Source of the DNA: Meconema thalassinum
Taxonomy: Eukaryota; Arthropoda; Insecta; Orthoptera; Tettigoniidae
Length of the DNA stretch: 64,000 bases
Direction: 5' to 3'
Assembly: GCA_946902985.2 (NCBI GenBank)
Contig: OX336388.2
Coordinates: 286,790,526 to 286,854,525, forward strand
Of this stretch, positions 21,923 through 31,968 are shown piece by piece. The notes beneath the pieces are model-generated. The model was not told where the DNA came from. It saw only the letters and a list, made by a program, of their open reading frames with translations, and ran no database searches. The translations under genes were made by a program, and so were the position numbers. How positions within the stretch are numbered: position 1 is the first letter of the stretch; each line of letters opens with the position of its first letter.

Positions 21923-21959
21923 CCTTTTATTCTTTCTCTATATTTTTATTCTCTCTTCC

Positions 21960-22840
21960 TACTATAATAACCACATTCTAATCTTTAGAAACAAGACCGT
22001 CATTTTATCTTTCCATCTTGTTCTGTTATTCTTTTAATGCTTTCATTAAATAGCTTGGAGTGTAGGCCACACCAGAGATCCTATTAAGGAATCTCATTCA
22101 TGCATAACTTAGCATTATTCCTACTATATTAAGATGTTCTGGTGTCCCATTGATTTCTGAATAGCGCTCATTGTTTTTTTAGAGCCATGCTGCACATTTT
22201 ATCATGATTAGCAGGGCTTTACTTCAGTAAAATTGAGTGAAAGAACAGCATTATACATACTTGTAGAGGACAGGGAACTAAGAACAGATGAATCTGGAGT
22301 ATGAGTCCTGGTGCTATTCACACTATCCACTGATCCCACAGCTAAACATAGTCTCCCTCCAGAAGTACACATCGTCACCACCAAGATTCCAAGATCGCTT
22401 CCTTAGCACTAGACCGCTTCGGATCGTTATCACATGACGTTTTGTCTGCTAGGAATTGTCTTATCCAAGATGTTTCAATCAACCGCCGATGAATATCGAT
22501 CGGTTGTTCCCCATGCAAGTAAATAAATGCTGGTTGATTAGACGTTGATCACGGAACCTAAACATCATAATTTGAAATATCAAAAACATGTTTCGCTCTA
22601 GCGTCTGCCAATAAAAGTTTATGTACACTGCATGGTGCTGCCACCTGTGCCCGGTGAGCAAAATCAACATCTTCCTGTTTGCTTTCAATCTTGAGAAGAA
22701 AAGAAATAGGATACTTGACTGCTCATTGTGTAAAGCTGAGGAATCATGTCACAAGACACCCAGGCGATTTGTAATTGAGTCTGGTTCGGCTGATGTTATT
22801 TGCATTAGTAGACAACACGGGCGGCGCTTAGCTTAAGGGG
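21960..22840. other. Unassigned sequence
   Basis: No repeat or gene recognised. Small frames on both strands (about 70 codons) lack recognisable domains. Confidence 0.45.
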
Positions 22841-23400
22841 CCACGAGCATGGATCGTGAAGGTAGGAAGCTTGTAGCTTCACGTGACTGTTAATCTCGCG
22901 ATCATAATTAAACAAGACCTCCTTTTTCGCAACGAATCCGAGCCACCTGACGACACATTTCCACGTGTATTTGCAGGGATTATCGTGTAGCACTGCCAAC
23001 CCCAAGCTTGAGGTTCGCTCCTGGCCGTGGTAAGTGATTTTTGAAAGGCATGTCATACGCTGTTGGTATGTTAAAGAACCCATATGAATTTAGTAGGCCG
23101 TGCTCATAATGGGAAAATTAATCTCGGGATTTTCCGCCAACACAAAAAGTTCCTCCTTTCTCTACTAGAAAGCGCTATAGTGTCAAGGTGCTTAGATATC
23201 TAACCTCCTTGACTTTCATAGTGCTTCAAGGAACAAAAAAATTTGACATGCAAGCTGCCCATTGGGCGTCTAATAACAAAGCTTGCATCCGGCACCGAGG
23301 CCATACGATATTATTATTAGACTATTATTTGCAGGGATTCAACCCCTTGATCAGGATGCGATGACACTTCAACTGAGGAAATCTGTGTGCTTCCGAGACA
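22840..23400 (-). mobile_element. tRNA-derived SINE, family H, split by a nested SINE
   Basis: The sequence at 22845-22981 and 23326-23395 matches the order of 40142-40300: CTTCACGTGACTGTTAATC, then GACCTCC with CGAATCCGA, then the inverted box B, here GATTCAACCCC. The interruption is the SINE at 22982-23325. Confidence 0.55.
22982..23325 (+). mobile_element. tRNA-derived SINE, family D, with 14-bp target-site duplication
   Basis: TATTTGCAGGGATT occurs at 22968-22981 and 23326-23339. Inside, a tRNA-like head has box B GGTTCGCTCC just before TGGCCGTGGTAAGTG. The body has AATTAATCTCGGGATTTTCC and CTAGAAAGCGCTATAG, and the element ends in a (TTA)n tail. The copies at 36528 and 41417 share head, body and tail. 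Confidence 0.88.
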
Positions 23401-24964
23401 CATTCAATCGCAACGTTTCACAAGAATTGTTCAAATGAAACCTATGTCAATGACTAGTAATGAACACTGGCTCCTGTCACAACATTGAATGTGTTCCTAT
23501 AATCTCCACGGTGAAGATTGTTGTAGTCTAAATATACTAATAGGCCTACCTAGTGGTATGGACGTCTTACATTAATATCCAACAGTCGAAACTAACACAT
23601 AAAACATTACAAAAACTTTCGTCCGGCGGATATAGTTTGCATGTCTGTGCTGATAAGTTGCGGATAATGTTTGGAGTAAATTTGCGGATAGATTTTACAT
23701 TACAATACGAACTAGTTGAATATCATTACTAGGACTCAGATGTTTATGACATATCATATCTTTCCGTTCTGTTTTTTTTTCATGACAAATGTAAGATGAT
23801 GATTTACGCTAATCTCATTCAAATTATGTCATTAAGCATAATTAACACTCCGAACAGGGAAGGGGTGCAAGTGTGACATAGCTCATGACCCACATAGCCT
23901 AGGGGAACGACTTTCTCCTTAAATGTATAAATATGTTGCTTTAGTAATTATTTATGCTTTATCTAATTAAAAATATTATTTTAATGCTAATAAATGCGGA
24001 TGCGGGGCGGATGCGGGGCGGATGTGGATAACGTTTTGTTTATCCTCGCAGGGCTATACGACAAAAAAGACTACCATAGATCGCTACACAACAGACTTTT
24101 ATCAAGGACCTTTAACAGTTGGTATCACTGCAACATTTCCATAGGAGCAAGAATATAAATACCTTTGCTCCACTCCACTAAGTGTCTTCTCACCCTGTTC
24201 ACCACCTCATGATATTTTTAAAGAAAGATTTTAGACTGATTTATTGGAATGTACAAATACCAACTGTTTACATATAGGCCTACAGGATCGTTATATTTGC
24301 TTGGCAAGGACATTCTCGCCCACGCCAGTGACGGCTCAGTTCCCGGCTGCCGGGCGCGCATATGTACGGTAGAATACGGTGCTTAAAATCAATATCATAC
24401 GGTTTTACTCACCATGTTTACATTAGATGCTGAAAATGTTCGTCATCCGCTTCCAAACATAATCGGCATCTCCTTATGAAGTTTCCGGTTAATAGTCTAT
24501 AGCTTCAGTTAGGAAATAACCTTTACGTCTATTTTTATTGTTTACTGAACCTGCACGTTTGAATCTCATAGCTTGTTGTTTAATTGTCCGATTTATAGGA
24601 ATGGGCCTCCCAGGAAATTTCATTCGAAGCTTTTGCCTTGTTCTGGGGCACGATTTCCTGCACTTTGTGTACGTATTTTGCAGATATACACGTTCACTTA
24701 ATTAATATTTCACACAAGGCATTACAGCACCATATACAATCACAATAAAACACCATACAGTACACAGTAGCTATATAAAACACAGAATTAGCTTTGAGTT
24801 CACACGTCTACCGCAGCAAGACCGTGGGAATATGGCCGAAGACCGCGCGCGCCAAGGTCAAGCGGAATCGTTTTGCCAAGCAAAAATGAAGACCCTGTAG
24901 GCTATGCCATTTTCACAAAATTATGTTTATTAAGATCTAATAAAAGCACAAATTTTTACAATTT
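23400..24964. other. Unassigned sequence, with a 12-bp minisatellite at 23995-24030
   Basis: AT-rich, no frame or recognised repeat. GCGGATGCGGGGCGGATGCG begins a short minisatellite. Local GC-rich patches with CpG at 24320-24360 and 24835-24865 are not next to any gene that I can see. Confidence 0.4.
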
Positions 24965-24977
24965 ATATAAAAGATTT

Positions 24978-25194
24978 GATGGGGGAGCGTGATGGCGCAG
25001 TGGCTTAGCCGCTCGTCTTTCACCCGGACGGCCGGGGTTCGAATCCCGATGACAGCGGGGTGGAATTTTCACCTGAAAAATCACGTGGCGCAGGAAGGGC
25101 ATCCGACCTTTAGTCCCCGGCCAAAACCAAAATGAGCCTGGTTGACTCCGGCGACCCCAATTAATTGGGAAATGCCGAAGAAATAGATAGATAG
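24978..25194 (+). mobile_element. tRNA-derived SINE, family E, with 13-bp target-site duplication
   Basis: ATATAAAAGATTT occurs at 24965-24977 and 25195-25207. Box A TGGCGCAGTGG (24993-25003) and box B GGTTCGAATCC (25036-25046) are the RNA polymerase III internal promoter. The 217-bp body ends in (ATAG)n. The minus-strand frame here is a shadow. Confidence 0.92.
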
Positions 25195-25207
25195 ATATAA
25201 AAGATTT

Positions 25208-25898
25208 CATGGAAACCCAAGTAAAATATTACTTACAAAGCTTTGCCTGTAATTGCATTATATTCTATTCTATAACTCACTCTTGAGTATACTAAGACCT
25301 TAGAGCCGTCCTCGCTGTAGGATAATTTACTGAATTCATAAATACTGTGTTTGCAAAGATTTGACCTTTGTTTTCATCGTGCTTCTCCGACTCAGGTAAT
25401 TGTTAAAATACTTCCGATTCTACAGCATGGGGCTGGCTGGAATAAAAATCAAGTCCTTGCTTCCAGTATGTGACTGTAGAAATTCTCATCTTCTTGCTTA
25501 TCCGTTATTTATCAAACTAATTGGAATCGCAATTGAACTGTAAGTACATTTTATAAGCTACGCACGGCTTTGCCGACTGCTTGCTCTACCAGAGGTAATG
25601 TTTGACTTTGCCGAAACGAGGCATTGACTAAATATTAGCAATGGAAAGTACTTTAATGAAGACGATCGGTATGCAGTTTGCCTGCCTTCTTCGTTAGCAA
25701 CCTTAACAACTCATTAGACTGATTGTAAATCGTCCCTCACTGCTGTTTAGTAGCTCATGTGATGTCTCACGGGACAGTCAAATCTAAATGTACTTATGTT
25801 TACGTATTTAATGTATTCAAGTCATTTATTTATATATCTATTAATCCATGTAATTATTTATTTTTCTTATTTATTGATTTATTTCATTATTTCTTAAC
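25208..25898. other. Unassigned sequence
   Basis: Nothing recognised; no frame with protein-like composition. Confidence 0.4.
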
Positions 25899-25899
25899 T

Positions 25900-26735
25900 A
25901 GCAACCCAACCCGGCTTCGCCCAGGAACAGTTATGAATGCATTACGTGATAAGCGCTTTTTTTTTCAGTGTCAATGAACAACGACCAATATCCGTTTTAC
26001 GTCTCGGCATGATGGGTTAAATTCACTGACTGGACTATTAATTATATTATCATGGAGATGCATGTGCAACAAATTTTTTTCAGACATAATTTAAGTATGG
26101 CGAGGTGCATGAAACACAAATCCCCCTTCCGTCCAATCTTAACTTGACTGTGTTTCATAGGCGAAATGAAGAAAACATGAGTTGCACTTCCAGGGAAACT
26201 CCAAACACAACCACCCTTCTCAGAAGTCTTAACTCAACATGTCTCAACGGATTGCTGCTGGCTGTATCTGGGGCAATAGGTTCGCCCGCTAGCTAGGCTG
26301 TAACAGGGATGATAGACTCGCCCTTAGCCAGCCCGTAAACTGTCGCCTCAGTAATTGAATGGACATGGTTGGAAGAAATTAAAACGTAAAATCAATTATA
26401 GTGGGTGATGTATTGAAGATAGAGATATGCTCTACCGGACGTTTTTGTAGAACTTTTCATGCTGAACAATACTTACACTCATAGTATTTAGATATTTTTA
26501 ACGGTTTGCCCAGAGTAAGCTTACAAAACGCTCGGACGCCGATTTTTTTTCGACTTTTCCACTGAAATCGTTACTGCTCGGCTTCCTTTGATCATAAACA
26601 AATTATTTTCTACAGAACTCATCCTCGATATATCCTTTGCAGATTGGTGAAAACCGCATCAAAATCCAACCTGTGGTTCTCGAGTTTAGCCGTAACATTC
26701 AAGAATCGGGGACTTGGTTTTATACTAAGTAGAGA
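25900..26735 (+). mobile_element. ACTAGC-headed interspersed repeat, family I
   Basis: Starts ACTAGCAACCCAACCCGGCT, continues GGAACAGTTATGAATGCA and ends TTTTATACTAAGTAGAGA. The copy at 38673-39190 shares GTCGCCTCAGTAATTGAATG, ATTTTTAACGGTTTGCC and the end. Non-coding. Confidence 0.6.
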
Positions 26736-27090
26736 TTTGCTTAGGACCGTTTTTACCACCGTCAATTATCTCTTAATTCATCAATAAAGGTTATTTAACT
26801 TTGCACGGGCATTTCACCAAACAGAAATGCTCGTTAACTTACCACTAACAAGGAATTACGTTAAATGGCCAAATCTGACCACTCAACTCTCTAAAGCATC
26901 TTTAAAGTGGCGGGAAACAGCTGAACTGTGCCTCGGGCATCTCACATTGGTGGTTTGTTTCCGAGTTTCACACGTACTTTCATTTATATGAATATAAAAT
27001 ATGTTTATGACAATGAAATTATAAAAGGTCACACTCATTACTAAGTTTTAATACCAAGACGAATACGGAAATTTAAAAAGAAAATTTTAT
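26736..27090. other. Unassigned AT-rich sequence
   Basis: Nothing recognised. Confidence 0.4.
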
Positions 27091-27178
27091 CGGAAGGGGG
27101 ATTTGAACCCCTTCCAGCGATGCATAAAAAAATTGATCGTCTACACCTCAACCATTTACGCTACGAAGACAACCGGAT
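27091..27178 (-). other. tRNA-like sequence
   Basis: On the minus strand TAGCGTAAATGGTTGAGGTG resembles box A and GGTTCAAATCCCC is a good box B inside a T-arm-like hairpin (GGGGTTCAAATCCCC). No complete cloverleaf is evident because of a T-run in the middle. SINE head or tRNA relic. Confidence 0.45.
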
Positions 27179-27648
27179 AAGGGCGTCCTATTAAGCTATC
27201 TATTCACACAACTGCCAGTTCTCCTAAATACTTTGTTCATATGATTTTAAGCTTTTGCCATGAATAATGTCTTCTGTATTTCCCTTCCTTTATAATTATG
27301 TTCGAGAAAATCTCAGGGAAGCATCGTAAACAAAGATCAGTGCTAGACGCTTCGTGATCTGTCCGCCATGTTCTCCAAGATGAAACCGAGTCTACGCATG
27401 CGTGCGAGCCATAAATCTTATTTAAGTAATTGCGAACCCGAATGTCCTCGTGAAATGCATCGAAGATGATCACGCATTAAATCTCGTATTTAAGTTACCG
27501 TAAATGGGAATTAACTAAATAATCGTTAGTAAAGAGTTGGTGAAAACGGCCCTTATTCAATTTATTTTTATCGATTTATTTATGTATTTACTTTGTGCTT
27601 ATTTACTATTTATTTATTAATTTATTTACTTATTAATTTCTTTATAAG
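27179..27648. other. Unassigned sequence, ending in a (TTTA)n tract
   Basis: No gene. 27555-27645 is ATTTATT-type low complexity. Confidence 0.4.
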
Positions 27649-28138
27649 TCACCTCCGTAGCGTAGTGGTCAGCACAGTTAGCTGCCGCCCCGGAGGTACT
27701 GGGTTCGATCCCCGGCTCTGACACAAAATTTGAAAAGTGGTACGAGGACTGGAACGGGGTCTACTCAGCCTCGGGTGGCCCAAATGAGTAGAGGGGGTTC
27801 GATTCCCCCTCAGCCATCCTCGAAGTGGTTTTCCGTGGTTTCCCACTTCGTCTTCGGGCAAATGCCGGGATGGAACCTTCTTCAAGGCCACGGTCGCCTC
27901 CTTCCCTCTTCCTTGCCTATCCATCCTAACCATCCCTTACCTTCCCTCAAGAGGCCCCTGTTCGCTTTGCAGGTGAGGCCGCCTGGGCGAGGTGCCAATC
28001 CCACCTCACCAGTTGTATCCCTTCCGATTAGATGTTCCCAGCACTAGGACACTTCCCGTAGAGGCGGTAGTGGTGAGTTCCCTCGCTGAGTCCGTGGGTT
28101 CCACCAACCTGGAGGGTAAACGACTAAGAAAAAAAATC
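27649..28138 (+). mobile_element. Composite tRNA-derived SINE, family F, two box B regions
   Basis: Box A TAGCGTAGTGG (27658-27668) and box B GGTTCGATCC (27702-27711) form a tRNA-like head. A second T-arm-like palindrome, GGGGGTTCGATTCCCCC, lies at 27794-27810. A ~300-bp body follows (GCCTCCTTCCCTCTTCCTTG, then AGTGGTGAGTTCCC) and an A-rich end. A diverged relative lies at 40050-40470. The target duplication is not clear. Confidence 0.8.
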
Positions 28139-28204
28139 TTTATTAATGTATTTATTTATTAATGAATGAATGAATTAATTAATTAATTAATTTCTTTATT
28201 AATC

Positions 28205-28900
28205 ATCTTGCACAGTTTCCAGCCACTGGCCGGGTCTGTTTGAAACACAAGCCTCTCCAACGTCTTCTGTCTTCCCACCATCTCTCAGCCTACACCCTTG
28301 TCCAGTCTTCTCCTCTCTTCTTCACGCCACCTATCTCTCGGGCTTCCTCTCGGTCTCTTTCCTTCCCACTTCGTCTCGTGTATCCTCCTGGGCATCCTCT
28401 TCTCCATTCGTTTTACATGTCCATACCATCTAAGTCTAGATTTCTCAATATCATCCTGTAATGGTTCCTCCTTCATTAATTCTCTGGACCTCTCATTTAT
28501 TATTCTATCCATCTTTGTAGCTTCAATACCCTCAAGAACCTCATCTCACTGGCCTGTATTTTGCTCTTCTCCCTTCCTTTCATAATCCAGGTCTCCGAGG
28601 CATAAGTCAGGATAGGGACATAGTACGTTCGATATATGATCTTTTTGCTGTTCTGAGGGACATCCTTGCTCCATAACATGCTTCTCACACTCCTCCGGAA
28701 TGCTTCTGCCTGTCTCCCCCGCTGATTTATTTCTCTAAAGTTTCTTCCATTCTCTTGTATCAGGCTTCCCAGATACTTGAAACTCTCCACTTCCTTGAGC
28801 TGTTCCCCACCAATTGTTAATCCCGTTGTGGTTCTTTCCTTCTTCCTTGTTGTGATCACCATCTCACTCTTATTTATGCTAAATTTCATCCCATATCCTT
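28205..28900 (-). pseudogene. LINE C-terminal fragment, a second LINE family
   Basis: Frame 28500-28889 has the end of the RT domain (FKYLGSLIQENG, ILTYASETWIM). Frame 28285-28512 continues with LRWYGHVKRMEKRMPRRIHE and GKRPRGSPRDRW, and 28208-28284 finishes with FQTDPASGWKLCKM. One frameshift near 28500-28525 and a stop near 28285 break it. These motifs are typical of the region after the RT in many arthropod LINEs. It is followed by a (TTAA)n tail region at its 3' end. Confidence 0.82.
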
Positions 28901-29031
28901 TATTCTTTATTAATCAATTTTTTAATTCAAATTATTGAATTTATATACTTTCTATTTGTTTATTTTGTTTGTTTAGTTATTTATTTGTTCATTTATTAAT
29001 GAATTATGAAATTAATTTATCATTTATACTT

Positions 29032-29435
29032 TTTCATTCATTCAATTTCGCTAATCGGACAACTAGGGAGCACGATAAGCCTCATTTTTCATTCTGGCAT
29101 TTGTTCATTTTTCGCTTGATCCACATTGTCTTCATGAGCTCACTGTGTTTAGCACGACGTTCTTCTGTCCATTTCGCACCAGTTGTCCGTTTTTCGTCCC
29201 GGAGAGTCCCAAACGTCTTGTTGGCTGCTCTATAAAGATTTCGGTCTTGTGCTTCTTCTGCTCGCATCCCCATTTATTTACGATCTTTCTGGACGTTAAC
29301 ATACCATGGCATTGTCGTTTTTGGTTTTGAGTCAAAGATACTTAACAAACGTTTCGTCCATCGGGAGTCGATCTTTCGTCGTATATGACCGTAGAAGCAA
29401 ACTCTGCGTTTTCGCATTGTGTCTGTGATCTTTTA
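29032..29435 (-). pseudogene. LINE LN1 C-terminal fragment with (GAAT)n tail
   Basis: Minus strand reads MRKRRVCFYGHIRRK, one in-frame stop near 29275, then KWTEERRAKHSELMKTMW, matching the C-terminus of the copy at 7004-9341. The 3' UTR has GCTCCCTAGTTGTCC where the other copies have the stem-loop, but here the stem is broken. The tail is (GAAT)n, as at 34005-34028. Confidence 0.8.
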
Positions 29436-29496
29436 TATTTTTATATATTATTTAATTATTTATTAATCTATTTATGTATTTAATCAATTTATTCAA

Positions 29497-30608
29497 TACT
29501 AGCGAACCCGTGCGAGAAATCTCGCGTGTTCATAAACCACACTTTCCCCAAAAGGTTCATAATGAGTGACTTAAGGAGAAAGGCTGTTATGTTATTATTT
29601 CAACCAAATGATTATAGAACACCATTTTCATTTCAGTTAGAATTCCAAGTACTACGTTCTCGAACTTACGAAGGCAATCACTGAAAATGTTATCATCATA
29701 ACACTCACCAGTAATTCGATATTTATGATAGCATCTTGCTCAAGATTTCCTGCTTTATCTTGTTGGTTGAGGAATCTCCTTCCCCCTTATCAGGACAGCC
29801 CTAGTTGGAAAACGTCTTCACGCCCCGTTTACAGCGAGGCTTCCTTGTATCTAAATGCAACGATCAGCGCTAAACTCCTTTGCACGTTACCTACAGGGGT
29901 GCTTTCCTTTTCCTGTGTGTAGCGATCAACGCTAAACTCCTTTGCACGTTATCTACAGGGGTGCTCTCGCTTTCCCGAGTGGAGCGTCAGCATGAGAGCG
30001 TGCTGTGGCTGGTTTCTTTCTTTTATATTTATGAAATTAAAATGCAATTCGTCACTGTTGGTTCCATTTCTGTGCTGAGTTCATTGATTGAGAGCTTAGC
30101 CGTAACACTCACCGGTTATTCGACACATTTCAGTCAGAATTGCAAGTTGTACGTTCCCTAACTTAAGAAGGCAATCACTGAAAATTAGATCATCATAACA
30201 CTCATCGGTTATTCGATATTCATAAAATTATATGATTTGTGTACCCAATCCATTGATTTAGTAATTCTGAAAACCATGGGAAATGATAGAAGAAAAACCT
30301 GTAAAAGAATGAATGTTTAATAGTTCTAAGGTTATAGACGCCGTAACACACGCCGGTTATACGATTTAGAGTACTCAATCCATCGAGTTACTGTTTCTGA
30401 AACCATGCGAAATGATCGATATTTATGAAATTAGAATGCAGAAGAAAAACTTGTAAAATAATTAACGATTAATAGTTTTAAGGATTTACAGGACAACTCA
30501 TAATTGCAGCATGTAAGAGCATCAGTATTTGCAAATCGCACACTTCTTACAAAAATTGATATTTATGAAATTATAATGCATTCTTCACTGCTAATTTATG
30601 AGGCCTAT

Positions 30609-30646
<38 letters not shown>

Positions 30647-31968
30647 AGTTTTAAGGTTGTAGACGACAACTCTAGCATGATACAGCAACAGTATTTGCAA
30701 AAAGCACACTTCTTACAAAACTCGATATTTATGGAATTACAATGCAGAAGAAAAACCTGTACCCAATCCATTGATTTACTGATTCTGAAAATCAGATAGA
30801 AGAAAAACTGTTAAGAGAATTAACGTTCAATGTTTTAAGGTTTTAGACGACAATTCAGAATTGCAGCATGCTAGAGCAACAGTATTTGCAAAAAGCACAA
30901 TTCTTACAAAGACCGATATTTATGGAATTAGAATGCAGAAAAATTCTGTATCGCGGCATATTAACAAACCTGGAATGTAATAAATCCATTGTTTATACGG
31001 ATGAGCATAAATCATGTTTGTGCTGAGTCCATTGTTTGAAAGTTTAGGAGTAACACTCGCCGCATATACGATTTGAGTACCCAATCCGTTGATTTAGCCT
31101 ACTGATTCTGAAAACCATGGGATATGATAGAAGAAAGAACTGTAAATGAATTAACGTTTAATAGTTTTAATGTTTTAGACGACGTAACACTCACCGGTTA
31201 CACGATTAGAGTACTCAATCCATTGATTTACTGTTTCTGAAAACTATTCGAAATGATCGATATTAGTAGGCAGAAGAAAAACCTGTAAAATAATTAACGT
31301 TTAATAGTTTTAAGGGTTTAGACAACAACTCATAATTTCAAAATGTTAGACCATCAGTACAGTATTTGCAAATCGCACACTTCTTACAAAAATTGATATT
31401 TATGAAATTAGAATGTATTTCGTCACTGCTAAGTTATGAAATCCTTTGATTTACTGTCCCTGAAATCGATGCAAAATGATAAAGGAAAAGACCTCAGAAT
31501 GTTAAAATGACTTAAAAAAAGGCGTCACATCGACCAAAATGTGAAGTGGACACCAATTATGGAGCGTATCTTCCTGCAGCAACAGTAACTGCAAATCGCA
31601 CATTTCGTACAGTTTTTTAAAAGTCATTTTTTAAAGAAATTATAGATATTTATGAAATTAGAGTGCAATGCGTCGCTGGTAATGTATATTCTCTTTCATT
31701 TGAATGCTCATTTTTCACGATCGGTCTCTTGTGAGCGCCGCAGGAGGGATGCATACTACTGAAATAATATATATGATATTTATTTGTTTATTGATCGACA
31801 CTAAGTATCACAGACAATAAATTATTAATCATGTATGTGATGTACGCTAGTTAAAGAGCTGAACAAATCACCATGGCAGGAGGTTAAGGGTAGTCATCTC
31901 AATAAATGAAGGAAGCTTTGTGTCTGAATATTTGGATTTTTTGCCGAAAATGTTATATTTATCCTATA
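29497..31968 (+). repeat. ACTAGC-headed repeat with a degenerate ~200-bp tandem array
   Basis: Head ACTAGCGAACCCGTGCGAGA at about 29501. From about 30020 to 31690, GATATTTATGAAATTAGAAT or a close variant recurs near 30020, 30418, 30556, 30724, 30917, 31398 and 31648, with shared TAACACTCACCGGTTAT, GAAGAAAAACCTGTAAAA and GCACACTTCTTACAAA phrases. A (GAT)n microsatellite is at 30608-30646. Non-coding. Confidence 0.7.
30608..30646 (+). repeat. (GAT)n microsatellite
   Basis: About twelve GAT units; the serine-rich minus-strand frame at 30571-30771 is caused by it. Confidence 0.95.

Noticed and set aside
27095..27178. Functional tRNA gene on the minus strand
   Set aside because: T-arm and box B are good, but a T-run disrupts the middle and no acceptor-stem pairing is clear.
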